Under the pieces are notes generated by a model. That model did no database searches. It worked only from the letters and a program-made list of their open reading frames with translations, and was not told the DNA's origin. A program made the position numbers and the translations under genes. Below, in pieces: positions 16,141 to 27,579 of a DNA stretch of 45,946 nt (position 1 is its first letter; each line of letters opens with the position of its first letter). The stretch comes from Gammaproteobacteria bacterium (GTDB lineage Bacteria; Pseudomonadota; Gammaproteobacteria; Pseudomonadales; Balneatricaceae), in NCBI GenBank assembly GCA_024230095.1, contig JAAERS010000316.1:1-45946 (forward strand), read 5' to 3'.

Positions 16141-17416
16141 AAATAGCGGGCTCAAGAAGTGTTTTACTGGGAGCTATATGAGGACATTTTGGTTGGCTCT
16201 GTGGGTGCTGCCTTGGAGTCTGCTAGGCAGTATTCAAATAGGGGCTAGCCAGATTGTTGTCGAGGCCATGCACATTCCTTTGCAGCAAGTATTTATTCGT
16301 TTGGCGGCGGCGGCCGATGTGGATTTGGTCATGCAAGGGCACCTTCAGGATCCAGTGCATGTGCGTTGGCAGGGCCTGCCCGCACGTCAGGCTCTGCGCA
16401 TGTTATGTCAAACGATAGAGGTGCATTGCTATTGGTGGCAAGGGGGTAATTTGCAGCCAGACCCAGATGTTAGTCAAGCTCAAGCTAGCCCAAAGGCCAG
16501 TGGTTTGCTAGTTACTGATCAAGTCGTGGAGAGGGTAGTTGATGATTGGCAATTACTTACTGTAGTTTTACAGTATGCTCAAGTTGCACAGGTGGCCGGA
16601 CAATTGCGTCAGCATGAAGCCTTGTTGGCAGGTGGTCAGATGTTGGTAGACGAACGTCGTCATAGTTTGTCTTTGCGCGTGCCGGCAGCGCAGATAGAAC
16701 CCCTGCGGGCACTGGTAAAGAGTCTGGACCAGCCCTTGCAGCAACTGCACATTGCCGCCCGAGTGGTGATTGCTAATAGTGATGTTGGCGCGAGCTTACG
16801 ACAGGGTTTAGAGACTCAGTTAAGTAATCAAAGCGCAACTCAAACGCATGTTAAGCAGCTATCGCTTAACTCCGAAAACGGATTGGGCAGCTTACAAATG
16901 GGTTTGGTGGCCCGCCATATATTGTTAAATTTAGAATTAGCGGCCATGGAGGCCAGTGGTCAGGTTTTGACTTTGGCACAGCCACAAATTGTCGTGCAAG
17001 AAGGACACCAGGGGGTAATCGAAACAGGTCAGGAGGTGCCCTATCTTTTAGAGCAAGATGGCCATCAAAGTCGGCAATGGAAGCAAGCTGTATTGGGCTT
17101 GAATGTGACGCCGCGAGTATTGCCAAATAATAAGGTAGAGCTAGATTTGTCGGTGGTGCAGGACTCCGTAGGCGACCTATTAGCAAATGGGGAGCTGGCT
17201 CTCAATACCCATCGTTTGCGTACTCGTGTTAATCTGGGTTTAGGGCAAACGTTAGTTCTCGGTGGTGCTCTTTATGAGCAACAATTAACTCGCTTGTTAA
17301 GTAATCCAGCATGGTTATCTTTGCCATTTATTGGGCATTGGATGCAAGACAGCCGGCAACAGCTTCAACGTTTTGAATTATTGGTATTGGTGACGCCCAC
17401 ACTAGTGAATCCTTGA
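16124..17416 (+). CDS. pilQ: Short PilQ/HofQ-type secretin
   Basis: An outer-membrane secretin of 430 residues. A signal peptide is followed by an N0-type domain (IPLQQVFIRLAAAADVDLVMQG..), an N1-type domain (YAQVAQVAGQLRQ...) and a complete secretin domain. The latter includes VPYLLEQDG, VTPRVLPNNKVELDLSV and the closing LSLPFIGHWMQDSRQQLQRFELLVLVTPTLV. The AMIN domains that make standard PilQ about 700 residues long are absent, so the size is that of HofQ (about 412). ATG 16124 has GGGAG eight bases upstream and overlaps the preceding gene by 17 bases. ATG 16178 (MRTFWLALWVLPWSLLG) gives a more compact signal peptide and is a real alternative. It is the last gene of the cluster. Confidence 0.85.
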   Translation: MGRYGKNSGLKKCFTGSYMRTFWLALWVLPWSLLGSIQIGASQIVVEAMHIPLQQVFIRLAAAADVDLVMQGHLQDPVHVRWQGLPARQALRMLCQTIEVHCYWWQGGNLQPDPDVSQAQASPKASGLLVTDQVVERVVDDWQLLTVVLQYAQVAQVAGQLRQHEALLAGGQMLVDERRHSLSLRVPAAQIEPLRALVKSLDQPLQQLHIAARVVIANSDVGASLRQGLETQLSNQSATQTHVKQLSLNSENGLGSLQMGLVARHILLNLELAAMEASGQVLTLAQPQIVVQEGHQGVIETGQEVPYLLEQDGHQSRQWKQAVLGLNVTPRVLPNNKVELDLSVVQDSVGDLLANGELALNTHRLRTRVNLGLGQTLVLGGALYEQQLTRLLSNPAWLSLPFIGHWMQDSRQQLQRFELLVLVTPTLVNP

Positions 17417-17731
17417 TGGTGTGTAAATATCCTTGAAATAAGTCGATTTTCTCTCACATGACTATCGCCTTAGTGCTTGAATTTGCTATCCTTAATCCTC
17501 ATATTAGGAATTACTTTTAATGTCTTTGTTTTAGGCATTTCTAGATTACTCTTTTTGCGCTGCAAATGCGGCCTGCTAATAGTCATGAAAGTACACTCGT
17601 GTACCCCTCCCATGTCTGTCGTCAAACCGGTATTCCAGAAGGGGGCGGGGGAGGCATGTGATGAGGTAACGCAATCAACCTTGAGGTTTATTGTATTAAC
17701 GATGTTGATTTTCAAATAGTGGATTTTAACT
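17417..17731. other. Intergenic region between pilQ and aroK
   Basis: About 315 bases with no convincing gene. An 80-codon open frame (17477-17719) has no ribosome-binding site and no protein-like domain. A perfect 14-base dyad GTACACTCGTGTAC lies at 17591-17604 and could be an operator. A -35-like TTGAAT at about 17478 and other AT-rich words suggest promoters, but none is clear. No terminator hairpin follows pilQ that I can see. Confidence 0.6.
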
Positions 17732-18247
17732 GTGAATATATTCTTAGTTGGCCCAATGGGGGCAGGTAAAAGTACAATAGGTCGCCAATTGGCGCGTGAA
17801 TTAAAGTTGAAGTTTCTCGACACGGATCGTGAAATGGAAGAGCGCTCTGGCGCGGATATCCCTTGGATTTTTGATGTGGAAGGTGAAGTGGGATTCCGTA
17901 AACGAGAAGCCAATATCATTGCCGAGTTAACGCAGCAGCGTGACGTAGTTATGGCCACTGGTGGTGGTGCCATTGAAACGGCAGATAATCGCCAACATCT
18001 GTCAGCACGAGGCACAGTCGTGTACTTGTATGCCACAGTTGACCAACAGGTAGAGCGCACGGCAAAGGATAAGAACCGTCCGTTATTACAAAATGAAGAT
18101 CCACGTCAGGTGTTGGAGAACTTGTTCGATCAACGTCATCCTTTATACGAAGAAGTGGCGGATATCATTGTTGCTACTGGTGCACAAAATCCACGCACAT
18201 TAGCCGCCGATATTATTAAACAGATAGAAGCAATACGCTCTTTATAA
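17732..18247 (+). CDS. aroK: Shikimate kinase
   Basis: Phosphorylates shikimate at the 3-hydroxyl in the chorismate pathway. 171 residues, the usual length. Walker [10 protein letters not shown] at 7-15, the shikimate-binding DTD at 30-32, F..GE..FR in the substrate lid region ([10 protein letters not shown]), and ATGGGAIE. The start is GTG 17732, with GGA nine bases upstream and the expected NIFLVGPMG at the N-terminus. aroB follows after 25 bases. Confidence 0.96.
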   Translation: MNIFLVGPMGAGKSTIGRQLARELKLKFLDTDREMEERSGADIPWIFDVEGEVGFRKREANIIAELTQQRDVVMATGGGAIETADNRQHLSARGTVVYLYATVDQQVERTAKDKNRPLLQNEDPRQVLENLFDQRHPLYEEVADIIVATGAQNPRTLAADIIKQIEAIRSL

Positions 18248-18272
18248 GTGCCTTTAGGGGGCCAGAATTCAC

Positions 18273-19367
18273 ATGACTGCTGTAACCAACACTCTGCACG
18301 TTGACCTTGGGGAACGCAGCTATCCCATTTATATCGGGGCAGACTTGTTGTTGCAGGACGACCTGTTACGTCAGCATATCAAAGGGCAGCAAGTTTTGGT
18401 GGTGACCAATGCCACCGTTGCCCCTCTCTATCTGCAGCAGGTCATGGATTCGTTGCAAGGTTTGCAGGTGCAAAGTTTGATTTTGCCCGATGGCGAGTCT
18501 TATAAAACACTTGATACGGTAAATTTAATTTTTGATCGCTTATTAGAGTTGCGTCATAACCGTACCACTACATTAATAGCTTTGGGTGGTGGTGTAATCG
18601 GTGACATGACTGGCTTTGCCGCGGCATCTTACCAGCGCGGTGTTGATTTTATTCAAATCCCAACGACGCTGTTATCGCAAGTAGATTCCTCTGTAGGCGG
18701 TAAAACTGGTGTCAATCATGCCCGTGGTAAAAATATGATTGGCGCTTTTTATCAGCCACAGTGTGTGTTGATAGATACTCAAACTCTGACAACGTTGCCG
18801 CCACGAGAATTGAGTGCTGGTGTGGCCGAAGTGATTAAGTACGGTTTACTGGGTGATGCGGACTTTTTTGCTTGGCAGGAGCAAAATATGGGCCAGCTGA
18901 TGTCTTTGCATCAGCAATCGGTTGTCTATGCTATTCACCGTTCCTGTGAAATGAAAGCCCATATAGTTGCCAGTGACGAACGGGAGAAAGGCTGTCGCGC
19001 CTTGTTAAATCTCGGACATACGTTCGGGCATGCCATTGAAACAGAACAAGGTTATGGTTGTTGGTTGCATGGTGAAGCGGTGGCGGCGGGTATGGCCATG
19101 GCGGCTGACTTGTCCCAGCGTTTGCAGTGGTTGTGTAGTGCGGATATCGAGCGTATTCAAAGCCTTTTGAAGCGCGCACAATTGCCTCTTTGGGGGCCAT
19201 CGGGTATGACGGCTGAATCATATATGTCACACATGGCCGTTGATAAAAAAGTGACCGATGGGCAGTTGCGTTTAGTGCTGATGCAATCCTTGGGTGATGC
19301 CGTTGTCAGTAGTGACTTTGATCCACAACTCTTGCAGCAAACGCTGCAGGTTAGTATGGTGGATTAA
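18273..19367 (+). CDS. aroB: 3-dehydroquinate synthase
   Basis: Converts DAHP to 3-dehydroquinate with NAD and a divalent metal, the second step of the shikimate pathway. 364 residues, as in E. coli (362). The NAD-binding [16 protein letters not shown] and the [18 protein letters not shown] segment are intact. Metal ligands are provided by E in [10 protein letters not shown] and His in [12 protein letters not shown] and [17 protein letters not shown] precedes ATG 18273. It is co-transcribed with aroK and the following ExeA/SPOR gene. Confidence 0.97.
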   Translation: MTAVTNTLHVDLGERSYPIYIGADLLLQDDLLRQHIKGQQVLVVTNATVAPLYLQQVMDSLQGLQVQSLILPDGESYKTLDTVNLIFDRLLELRHNRTTTLIALGGGVIGDMTGFAAASYQRGVDFIQIPTTLLSQVDSSVGGKTGVNHARGKNMIGAFYQPQCVLIDTQTLTTLPPRELSAGVAEVIKYGLLGDADFFAWQEQNMGQLMSLHQQSVVYAIHRSCEMKAHIVASDEREKGCRALLNLGHTFGHAIETEQGYGCWLHGEAVAAGMAMAADLSQRLQWLCSADIERIQSLLKRAQLPLWGPSGMTAESYMSHMAVDKKVTDGQLRLVLMQSLGDAVVSSDFDPQLLQQTLQVSMVD

Positions 19368-19370
19368 GCA

Positions 19371-20999
19371 GTGGTAACCGCCCAGCAAAAAAAAGTAAAT
19401 CTGGCTGGGGCCTATGCCGCTTTTCAGCGTCAGCAACAAAAGGCGGGTACGTTATTACCTAAAACCATTGAGTATCAAGCCCCTGGGCGTTTGCGGCAGC
19501 TAGACACGTTATTGCATCTTAGTCATTTTTCTGATTATTTAGTGTTGGTGACGGCGCCTTTAGGTGGTGGCAAAACACAATTTGCTGACCAGTTTCTGCG
19601 GGTGCAACCAACGGATACTTGTGTGGTGCATCTAAGGCCCGAAGAGGCGTTGAGTGGTCCGCGGCTAGTGCGCGAAATGGTGTCTCAGTTGCCCGTAGAT
19701 GTGCCTAAGCATGCCTCCCTTGAACAATCTATTATTGCTTTACAAGATTTGTGTGTGGCCTTGGCGGAAAGCGATCAAGTGCTCTTACTGGTGCTTGATG
19801 ACGCCCAACTGCTAGAAGATGACGCCTTAGAGCTGTTGGCCAATGTCATTCCCCATAGTTCCCCCGCTGATGCGCGCTTGCATGTAGTGCTATTGGCCGA
19901 ACCCCAATTAATGGCGCGCTTTGATGCGCCACAATTTAAAGAGTTGCGTCAAGAGCGCTATTACCAATTAAACTTGGCGCCTTTTAGTCAGGCTGACAGT
20001 CGTGCATTTTTGCGTCAGTTGGTGGCTAGTGTCGGGCTGCCAGGCGATGCTGATATACATGAAAATCAGCTCGATCAAGTGCATGAAATGGCCGCAGGAA
20101 TGCCGGGCTATTTGGATATGCTAATGCGTCAGGCCTTGCGTCAGGGAGGTTTGCGAAAAACCAGTAATGGCTTGCCAGTGTGGCATTTGGTGGCTATTGC
20201 TTTGGGGTTAATGGCCTTGCTCGGCCTTTGGTTGAACAATCGAGAAATCCAAGAATCAGAGTTTCAGGTGGCCGAGGGTATGGTGACTGACATGATAGAA
20301 AGCACTGTGCCTGGCCAAGCATTAGACCAAGCGTCGATTGTAGAAAACACTCTTGAACCGACACCTGTGTCACAACCCTCTTTGCAGCCACTGCCGCCTT
20401 TGCAGCCGGTTACCTTGTCGCCTGATCCAGAATACAAACCTTTGCCGTCCATTGCGGCAGAGCTTGCTGCTGAGCCAACGGATATACCCACTGCGGAGGG
20501 GCTAGTGGATGCTGAGCAAAGGCGACAGACCGATCAGTTGCTAGAGCGAAGTGAGGCCTTGCAACAGAAGCTGCAAGCGGCCGTTACGGATATGAAACAA
20601 CCTAGCAAAGTGTCGACACCGGCCGCGCCTGAAGTGCCGCAAACGCGTGAGGATGATGCTAAGACAGTTAAGGCTGCCTTGAGTAGTGTTGAACAGCAGT
20701 TTATGAAGCTGTCGCCAGAGCATTATTCTTTGCAGGTGCTCGGGGCTCGCTATGAAGCGACAACGCGACAGTTTGTGCGACGCCTTTCGGGACTGCCGTT
20801 ACCTCTTTATGTGTTGCAACTGCAACGCGGGGGTGAGCCTTGGTATGTGGTTTTGGTGGGTGATTTTGCTAACCGAGGAGAGGCCCGTGAGGCCATGTCT
20901 TCTTTGCCGGTAGCGGTGAAAAATCTACAACCTTGGGTAAGGCAGGTGACTCGGCTACAGCAACAGCTTGCAAATAAAATCAACGCAAGTGATGAATAA
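19371..20999 (+). CDS. ExeA-type AAA ATPase with C-terminal SPOR domain (DamX-like)
   Basis: A 542-residue inner-membrane protein. The cytoplasmic part (about 1-265) is an ExeA-like AAA domain with a glycine-rich P loop PLGGGKT at 63-69, Walker B LLLVLDDAQLL near 138-148 and the LLAEPQL segment typical of that family. A single membrane helix (about 271-289) leads to a Pro/Gln-rich periplasmic linker and coiled part, then a SPOR domain (about 452-530: YSLQVLGARYEATTRQFVRRL ... WYVVLVGDFANRGEAREAM). In E. coli the gene after aroB is damX, whose SPOR domain binds septal wall. Pseudomonas has an ATPase-SPOR protein at this place. GTG 19371 lies three bases after aroB. It probably senses or acts at the division site; the role of ATP is unknown. 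Confidence 0.85.
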   Translation: MVTAQQKKVNLAGAYAAFQRQQQKAGTLLPKTIEYQAPGRLRQLDTLLHLSHFSDYLVLVTAPLGGGKTQFADQFLRVQPTDTCVVHLRPEEALSGPRLVREMVSQLPVDVPKHASLEQSIIALQDLCVALAESDQVLLLVLDDAQLLEDDALELLANVIPHSSPADARLHVVLLAEPQLMARFDAPQFKELRQERYYQLNLAPFSQADSRAFLRQLVASVGLPGDADIHENQLDQVHEMAAGMPGYLDMLMRQALRQGGLRKTSNGLPVWHLVAIALGLMALLGLWLNNREIQESEFQVAEGMVTDMIESTVPGQALDQASIVENTLEPTPVSQPSLQPLPPLQPVTLSPDPEYKPLPSIAAELAAEPTDIPTAEGLVDAEQRRQTDQLLERSEALQQKLQAAVTDMKQPSKVSTPAAPEVPQTREDDAKTVKAALSSVEQQFMKLSPEHYSLQVLGARYEATTRQFVRRLSGLPLPLYVLQLQRGGEPWYVVLVGDFANRGEAREAMSSLPVAVKNLQPWVRQVTRLQQQLANKINASDE

Positions 21000-21314
21000 C
21001 TTTGACAAATGTTGTTATCTTCGCCTAAATAGCGCAAATTTGTTGGCGAATTGATGCATATTATGCCTGTTTTCTTGAACGGGAGAGGCTCTTCATATAC
21101 CATGGCTGTCCATTTGCCTGATTAAAATATTTTATAAGCTCTGATTCAGAGCTTTGATTGCGGCAAGTGTCTGAATCAGGAACTTGTTGTGGTCCTCTTG
21201 GTAGAGATATTCACATAATTAAACCTGCTACTCTCTAGATTCAGACGCTTGTTTCCTAGCCGCTGGTGGTAAGCGTAGAGCTTGCCATGGCCTCAGTTAG
21301 AAAGAGAGATACTC
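21000..21314 (+). promoter_or_regulatory. gltB upstream regulatory region with CTGAWTCAG repeats
   Basis: About 315 bases between the SPOR gene and gltB, without a credible gene. A consensus -35 TTGACA (21002-21007) is followed by only a poor -10 (CTAAAT, 21025-21030). Near-palindromic CTGATTCAG (21141-21149) and CTGAATCAG (21171-21179) are 30 bp apart, about three helical turns, and a partial TAGATTCAG lies at 21236-21244. The first copy extends to GCTCTGA-T-TCAGAGC. They look like operator sites for a dimeric regulator I cannot name. Confidence 0.5.
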
Positions 21315-24300
21315 ATGAGCGTCGGTTTGTTTGACCCCCAAGAATTTAAGGACAACTGCGGATTTGGCTTGATCGCCCATATGCATGGTGAGCCCAGTCA
21401 CGACCTGTTACAAAAAGCAGTAGAATCATTGACCTGTATGACCCATCGTGGCGGTATTGCTGCTGATGGTAAGACCGGTGATGGTTGTGGTTTGCTGTTG
21501 CAAATGCCTGACAATTTTATGCGCCAAACAGCCTATGACCTGTTTAGCGAAGAAATGACTGAGTTCTTTGGCGTTGGCATGGTGTTTTTGTCAAAGGATG
21601 AAGATAAGGCTTCCCAGTCACGCAGTGTTTTGAATCGTGCGTTGGAAGACAATGGCCTAGAAGTGGTTGGTTGGCGCGAAGTGCCGGTCGATGAGTCTTG
21701 TTTGGGCCCAATTGCTCAACAAGCACTGCCTAAAATCGAACAGGTATTTGTTAACAGCCCTGGCCTGCGTGGCGAAGTGTTAGAGGCACGTCTGCTAGTG
21801 GCTCGCAAGACGACTATGTACGCCTTGCAAGCTGACAATGATTTTTATATTTGTAGTCTTTCCCATCGCGTGTTGTCATACAAGGGTTTGATGATGCCCG
21901 TTGACTTGCCGGTGTTCTACCAAGACTTGGGTGACACTAATTTACAAACGGCTATCTGTACTTTTCATCAGCGTTTCTCAACCAATACCTTGCCGCGCTG
22001 GCAACTGGCCCAACCTTTTCGCTTTTTGGCGCACAATGGTGAAATTAATACCATTGATGGTAACCGCAACTGGGCTCGCGCACGACAAAATGTCTTATCG
22101 AGCATGCTCATCCCTGAATTACAGGAATTAGAAGGTGTGGTGAACACCACAGGTTCTGATTCATCAAGTATGGACAACATGATTGAGTTGCTGGTGCTCG
22201 GTGGTATGGATGTATTCCGTGCGGTGCGTCTTATTATGCCGCCAGCCTGGCAGAATGACGAATTGATGGACCCAGATCTGCGCGCTTTCTATGAATACAA
22301 CTCCATGCATATGGAACCTTGGGATGGCCCAGCGGGTATGGTAATGAATACCGGACGTTATGCCGTGTGTATGCTGGATCGCAATGGCTTGCGTCCGTCT
22401 CGCTGGGTGATGACCAAGGATAACTACCTCGTTACAGCCTCAGAAATCGGCACCTTTGATTATGCACCTGAAGATGTGGTGGCCAAAGGTCGTGTGGGGC
22501 CAGGTCAGATTTTGGCGGTTGATACCCATACGGGTGAAGTCATGCATACGGCGGATATTGATGCGCGCTTAAAGGCGGCGCAACCTTACAAAAAGTGGTT
22601 GCGCAAGTCAGCAATTCGTCTCGAAGGTACGCTGAATGAAGAGCAAGCTTTTGATGATTTCAGTGAGTCTGAACTGAAACAACATATGAAGATGTATCAG
22701 GTCACTTTTGAAGAGCGTGATCAGGTATTACGCCCCCTAGCCGAGTCAGGTCAAGAGGCTGTAGGTTCCATGGGTGACGATACGCCAATGGCCGTATTGT
22801 CCAGTCGGGTGCGTTCTGTTTATGACTATTTTCGTCAGCAATTTGCCCAGGTAACCAACCCGCCCATTGACCCTTTGCGTGAAGCCGTGGTCATGTCTTT
22901 GGAAACCTGTTTAGGGCGTGAGCGCAACGTTTTCCAAGAAGGCCCCGAATTAGCCAAGCGCATAGTTTTGGGCTCGCCAGTGCTTTCAGCTAGCAAATTC
23001 AGTGATTTGCTGCACATGAATATCCCTGGTCTGCGTCTTTATAGCATCAATATCAACTATGATCCTGCGGTTGGTTTAGAGCAGGCGATTAAGGATGTTT
23101 GTTCAGAAGCCGAGCATGCGGTGCGCAAACGCAATACGATCATTGTCCTTTCTGATCGAAATATTGCGCAAGGCAAGCTGCCAATTCCGGCCGCCATGGC
23201 CACCGGCGCTGTGCATCATCATCTTACCAATGAGGGTCTGCGCTGTGATGCTAACATTGTGGTTGACACCGGCAGTGCCCGGGACTCCCATCAGTTTGCC
23301 GTATTGATTGGTTTTGGTGCTACGGCAGTGTACCCATATCTAAGTTACCGTGTTATTAATGACATGGTGGCCAGTGGAGAAATAGTCGGGAATCCCATCG
23401 ATTGCCATAAGGCTTATCGCAAAGGCATCAACAAAGGCCTGTTGAAGATCCTGTCCAAAATGGGTATTTCTACCATAGCCTCTTATCGTGGCGCACAGTT
23501 ATTTGAAGCTATTGGTGTGAGTAGCTCGGTCGTGGCCACTTGTTTCAAGGGTGTGGCAAGCCGTATTGAAGGTGCTCGCTTTGAAGACTTCCAGGGTGAA
23601 CAGGAAGCCTTGGCAGCAGAAGCTTGGATGGATCGCAAACCTATCCAACAAGGCGGTATATTAAAATATGTGCACGGGGGTGAGTATCACGCTTACAACC
23701 CTGATGTTGTGCGCACTGTGCAAGCGGCTGTGCAGACTGGCGACTATGAAGCCTATAAAGACTACGCCAAGCTGGTTAATGAGCGCGGTGTGGCCACTTT
23801 ACGTGATTTGTTTAAGCTTAAGCCGGTTACCCCGGTTGCCCTTGATGAAGTCGAACCATTAACGGCAATTTTCAAGCGCTTTGATAGTGCGGCTATGTCT
23901 TTGGGTGCCTTGTCGCCAGAAGCTCACGAGGCGTTAGCGGTGGCTATGAATGAACTGGGTGGTCGCTCCAACTCCGGTGAGGGTGGTGAAGACCCTGCCC
24001 GCCATGGCAGCATAAAACGTTCCAAGATAAAGCAGATAGCCTCCGGTCGCTTTGGGGTAACCCCAGAGTACTTGGCTAATGCCGAAGTGCTACAGATAAA
24101 AGTTGCGCAGGGTGCTAAGCCGGGTGAGGGTGGTCAGTTACCTGGAGGGAAGGTTAACAATCTTATTGCCACTCTGCGCTATTCAGTGCCAGGTGTGACC
24201 TTGATTTCACCCCCACCACACCATGATATTTATTCCATCGAAGATTTGGCGCAGCTAATTTTTGATCTCAAACAAGTGAACCCAGAAGCTCTGGTATCGG

Positions 24301-25757
24301 TGAAGCTGGTATCGCGTCCAGGTGTGGGTACTATCGCCGCTGGCGTTGCTAAAGCCTACGCTGACTTGATTACCATTTCTGGCTATGATGGTGGTACAGC
24401 GGCTAGCCCGCTCACTTCCATTCGTTATGCCGGCTCGCCTTGGGAGCTGGGCCTGGCGGATGCTCATCAAGCGTTGCGTGGTAATGGCTTGCGCGGCAAA
24501 GTGAAAGTGCAAACAGACGGTGGTTTGAAGACCGGGCTGGATGTGATTAAGGCGACCATTTTGGGGGCTGAAAGCTTTGGCTTTGGTACTTTGCCTATGG
24601 TGGCTTTGGGTTGTAAGTATCTGCGTATTTGTCATTTGAATAACTGCGCTACAGGTGTGGCGACGCAAAACCAGCAGCTACGTGATGAACATTTCCGTGG
24701 CACAGTGGAAATGGTGAAGCATCTATTTACTTTTATCGCCCAAGAAACGCGTGAGTTGATGGCACAACTAGGTGTGCGTAGCTTAGAAGAGCTGGTAGGT
24801 CGCACTGAGTTGCTGGAAATAAGTGAGGGTTTGACTGCCAAGCAGAAAAATTTAGACCTGTCACCACTTCTGAGTACGGCGGGTATTGATCCCAGCGAGC
24901 CACAAACTTGTCAGCAGGCGAGCAATACACCTTATGATGTGGCGGCCATGAATCAGCGAATGATTGAAGACATGGAAGAAGCCATCATCAGCGCCAAAGG
25001 TGGTGAGTTTTCCTACGATATCACTAATTGTGATCGTTCCGTGGGTGCTCGTGTCTCAGGCGCCATTGCTAAGCATCACGGCAACAAAGGATTGGTAGAG
25101 CATCCTTTGATGGTCAATCTAAAGGGTGTGGCCGGTTTGAGTTGGGGTGTATGGAACGCGGCTGGCCTACACATGCGTCTGGAAGGTGATGCCAACGATT
25201 ATGTTGGTAAAGGCATGGCTGGCGGTAAGCTGGTGGTATTCCCACCCAAAGCTTCGCGTTTTCGTTCCAATGAAACCTCCATTGTCGGCAATACCTGTTT
25301 GTATGGTGCCACGGGCGGTAGCTTGTTAGCTGCTGGCCGTGCGGGCGAGCGTTTTGCCGTGCGCAACTCCGGTGCCCATGCCGTGATTGAGGGTGCCGGT
25401 GATCACTGTTGTGAATACATGACCGGTGGTGTCGTTACCGTATTGGGTGCCACGGGCTACAACTTTGGTGCGGGTATGACCGGTGGCTTTGCCTATGTGC
25501 TGGATATGGATCGCACCTTTGTTGATAAATTCAACAGCGAGTTGGTGGAAATTCGCCGCATTCGTGGTGAGCAAATGGAAGAGTACCGCAGTTACTTGCG
25601 AGGCATTCTGGCCAATTTTGCTGAAGAAACCGGCAGTGAGTGGGGTCGAGAATTGAGCTACCACTTTGAAGATTATATAAGTAAATTCTGGTTGGTGAAG
25701 CCAAAGGCCGCCAATTTGCAGCAATTGTTAGCTAGTACTCGGTCAACCACTGAGTAA
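21315..25757 (+). CDS. gltB: Glutamate synthase (NADPH) large subunit
   Basis: With GltD it makes two glutamates from glutamine and 2-oxoglutarate, the nitrogen-assimilation partner of glutamine synthetase. 1480 residues, full length. The N-terminal class II amidotransferase nucleophile is Cys15 in [12 protein letters not shown], exposed after removal of a 14-residue propeptide. Then come the central and FMN domains, the 3Fe-4S cysteines C1100, C1106 and C1111 ([12 protein letters not shown]), and the C-terminal beta-helix with repeated G..A.GG / GATGG motifs. ATG 21315 has AGAGAG six bases upstream. The frame opens at 21282, but that start lacks a ribosome site. gltD follows after about 98 bases. 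Confidence 0.97.
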   Translation: MSVGLFDPQEFKDNCGFGLIAHMHGEPSHDLLQKAVESLTCMTHRGGIAADGKTGDGCGLLLQMPDNFMRQTAYDLFSEEMTEFFGVGMVFLSKDEDKASQSRSVLNRALEDNGLEVVGWREVPVDESCLGPIAQQALPKIEQVFVNSPGLRGEVLEARLLVARKTTMYALQADNDFYICSLSHRVLSYKGLMMPVDLPVFYQDLGDTNLQTAICTFHQRFSTNTLPRWQLAQPFRFLAHNGEINTIDGNRNWARARQNVLSSMLIPELQELEGVVNTTGSDSSSMDNMIELLVLGGMDVFRAVRLIMPPAWQNDELMDPDLRAFYEYNSMHMEPWDGPAGMVMNTGRYAVCMLDRNGLRPSRWVMTKDNYLVTASEIGTFDYAPEDVVAKGRVGPGQILAVDTHTGEVMHTADIDARLKAAQPYKKWLRKSAIRLEGTLNEEQAFDDFSESELKQHMKMYQVTFEERDQVLRPLAESGQEAVGSMGDDTPMAVLSSRVRSVYDYFRQQFAQVTNPPIDPLREAVVMSLETCLGRERNVFQEGPELAKRIVLGSPVLSASKFSDLLHMNIPGLRLYSININYDPAVGLEQAIKDVCSEAEHAVRKRNTIIVLSDRNIAQGKLPIPAAMATGAVHHHLTNEGLRCDANIVVDTGSARDSHQFAVLIGFGATAVYPYLSYRVINDMVASGEIVGNPIDCHKAYRKGINKGLLKILSKMGISTIASYRGAQLFEAIGVSSSVVATCFKGVASRIEGARFEDFQGEQEALAAEAWMDRKPIQQGGILKYVHGGEYHAYNPDVVRTVQAAVQTGDYEAYKDYAKLVNERGVATLRDLFKLKPVTPVALDEVEPLTAIFKRFDSAAMSLGALSPEAHEALAVAMNELGGRSNSGEGGEDPARHGSIKRSKIKQIASGRFGVTPEYLANAEVLQIKVAQGAKPGEGGQLPGGKVNNLIATLRYSVPGVTLISPPPHHDIYSIEDLAQLIFDLKQVNPEALVSVKLVSRPGVGTIAAGVAKAYADLITISGYDGGTAASPLTSIRYAGSPWELGLADAHQALRGNGLRGKVKVQTDGGLKTGLDVIKATILGAESFGFGTLPMVALGCKYLRICHLNNCATGVATQNQQLRDEHFRGTVEMVKHLFTFIAQETRELMAQLGVRSLEELVGRTELLEISEGLTAKQKNLDLSPLLSTAGIDPSEPQTCQQASNTPYDVAAMNQRMIEDMEEAIISAKGGEFSYDITNCDRSVGARVSGAIAKHHGNKGLVEHPLMVNLKGVAGLSWGVWNAAGLHMRLEGDANDYVGKGMAGGKLVVFPPKASRFRSNETSIVGNTCLYGATGGSLLAAGRAGERFAVRNSGAHAVIEGAGDHCCEYMTGGVVTVLGATGYNFGAGMTGGFAYVLDMDRTFVDKFNSELVEIRRIRGEQMEEYRSYLRGILANFAEETGSEWGRELSYHFEDYISKFWLVKPKAANLQQLLASTRSTTE

Positions 25758-25795
25758 GCTGATCTGCTTTAAGTCCCTGTTAAGCAGGACCATGA

Positions 25796-27295
<1,500 letters not shown>

Positions 27296-27316
27296 TCTTT
27301 GGGTCTAGCTGCATGT

Positions 27317-27341
27317 TAAGGCACGTTTAGACGTGCCTTTA
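27317..27341 (+). terminator. Rho-independent terminator of gltBD
   Basis: AAGGCACGT (27318-27326), loop ttag, ACGTGCCTT (27331-27339), then T. Nine-pair perfect stem, 22 bases after the gltD stop. Confidence 0.88.
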
Positions 27342-27398
27342 TTGTTTGCAGGCGGCTAGCTGCTTCTAAGAGTAGTAGTTTGCTGGATTTGCCCTGTT

Positions 27399-27477
27399 GT
27401 TTGCCATGGGATGGGGCTTTACTGTCATCGCGATCTGGTCTGCCCCTATTGGGACCACGGGCGAAAGAGCGGCAAAC
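27399..27477. repeat. Long inverted-repeat element before hemE
   Basis: GTTTGCC (27399-27405) and GGCAAAC (27471-27477) enclose GGGGC (27413-27417) and GCCCC (27442-27446), so nested pairing is possible over about 79 nt. It lies between the gltD terminator and the likely hemE promoter. No T run follows. It could be a structured RNA, or chance. Confidence 0.3.
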
Positions 27478-27492
27478 TATTGATCCGAGTCT

Positions 27493-27521
27493 TTGTGTTT
27501 TAGTGTCCAGAGCTATATGAT
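27493..27521 (+). promoter_or_regulatory. Probable hemE promoter
   Basis: TTGTGT (27493-27498), 17 bases, TATGAT (27516-27521). Good -10 and poor -35, about 58 bases before hemE. Confidence 0.4.
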
Positions 27522-27579
27522 AGCCTCCTGAAATAACCTCTCAACATAGCCATTAATTGGATCAAATTCCTAGCTTATT

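Noticed and set aside
17477-17719. 80-codon frame between pilQ and aroK
   Set aside because: No ribosome-binding site, no domain, and its composition changes abruptly midway; treated as intergenic.
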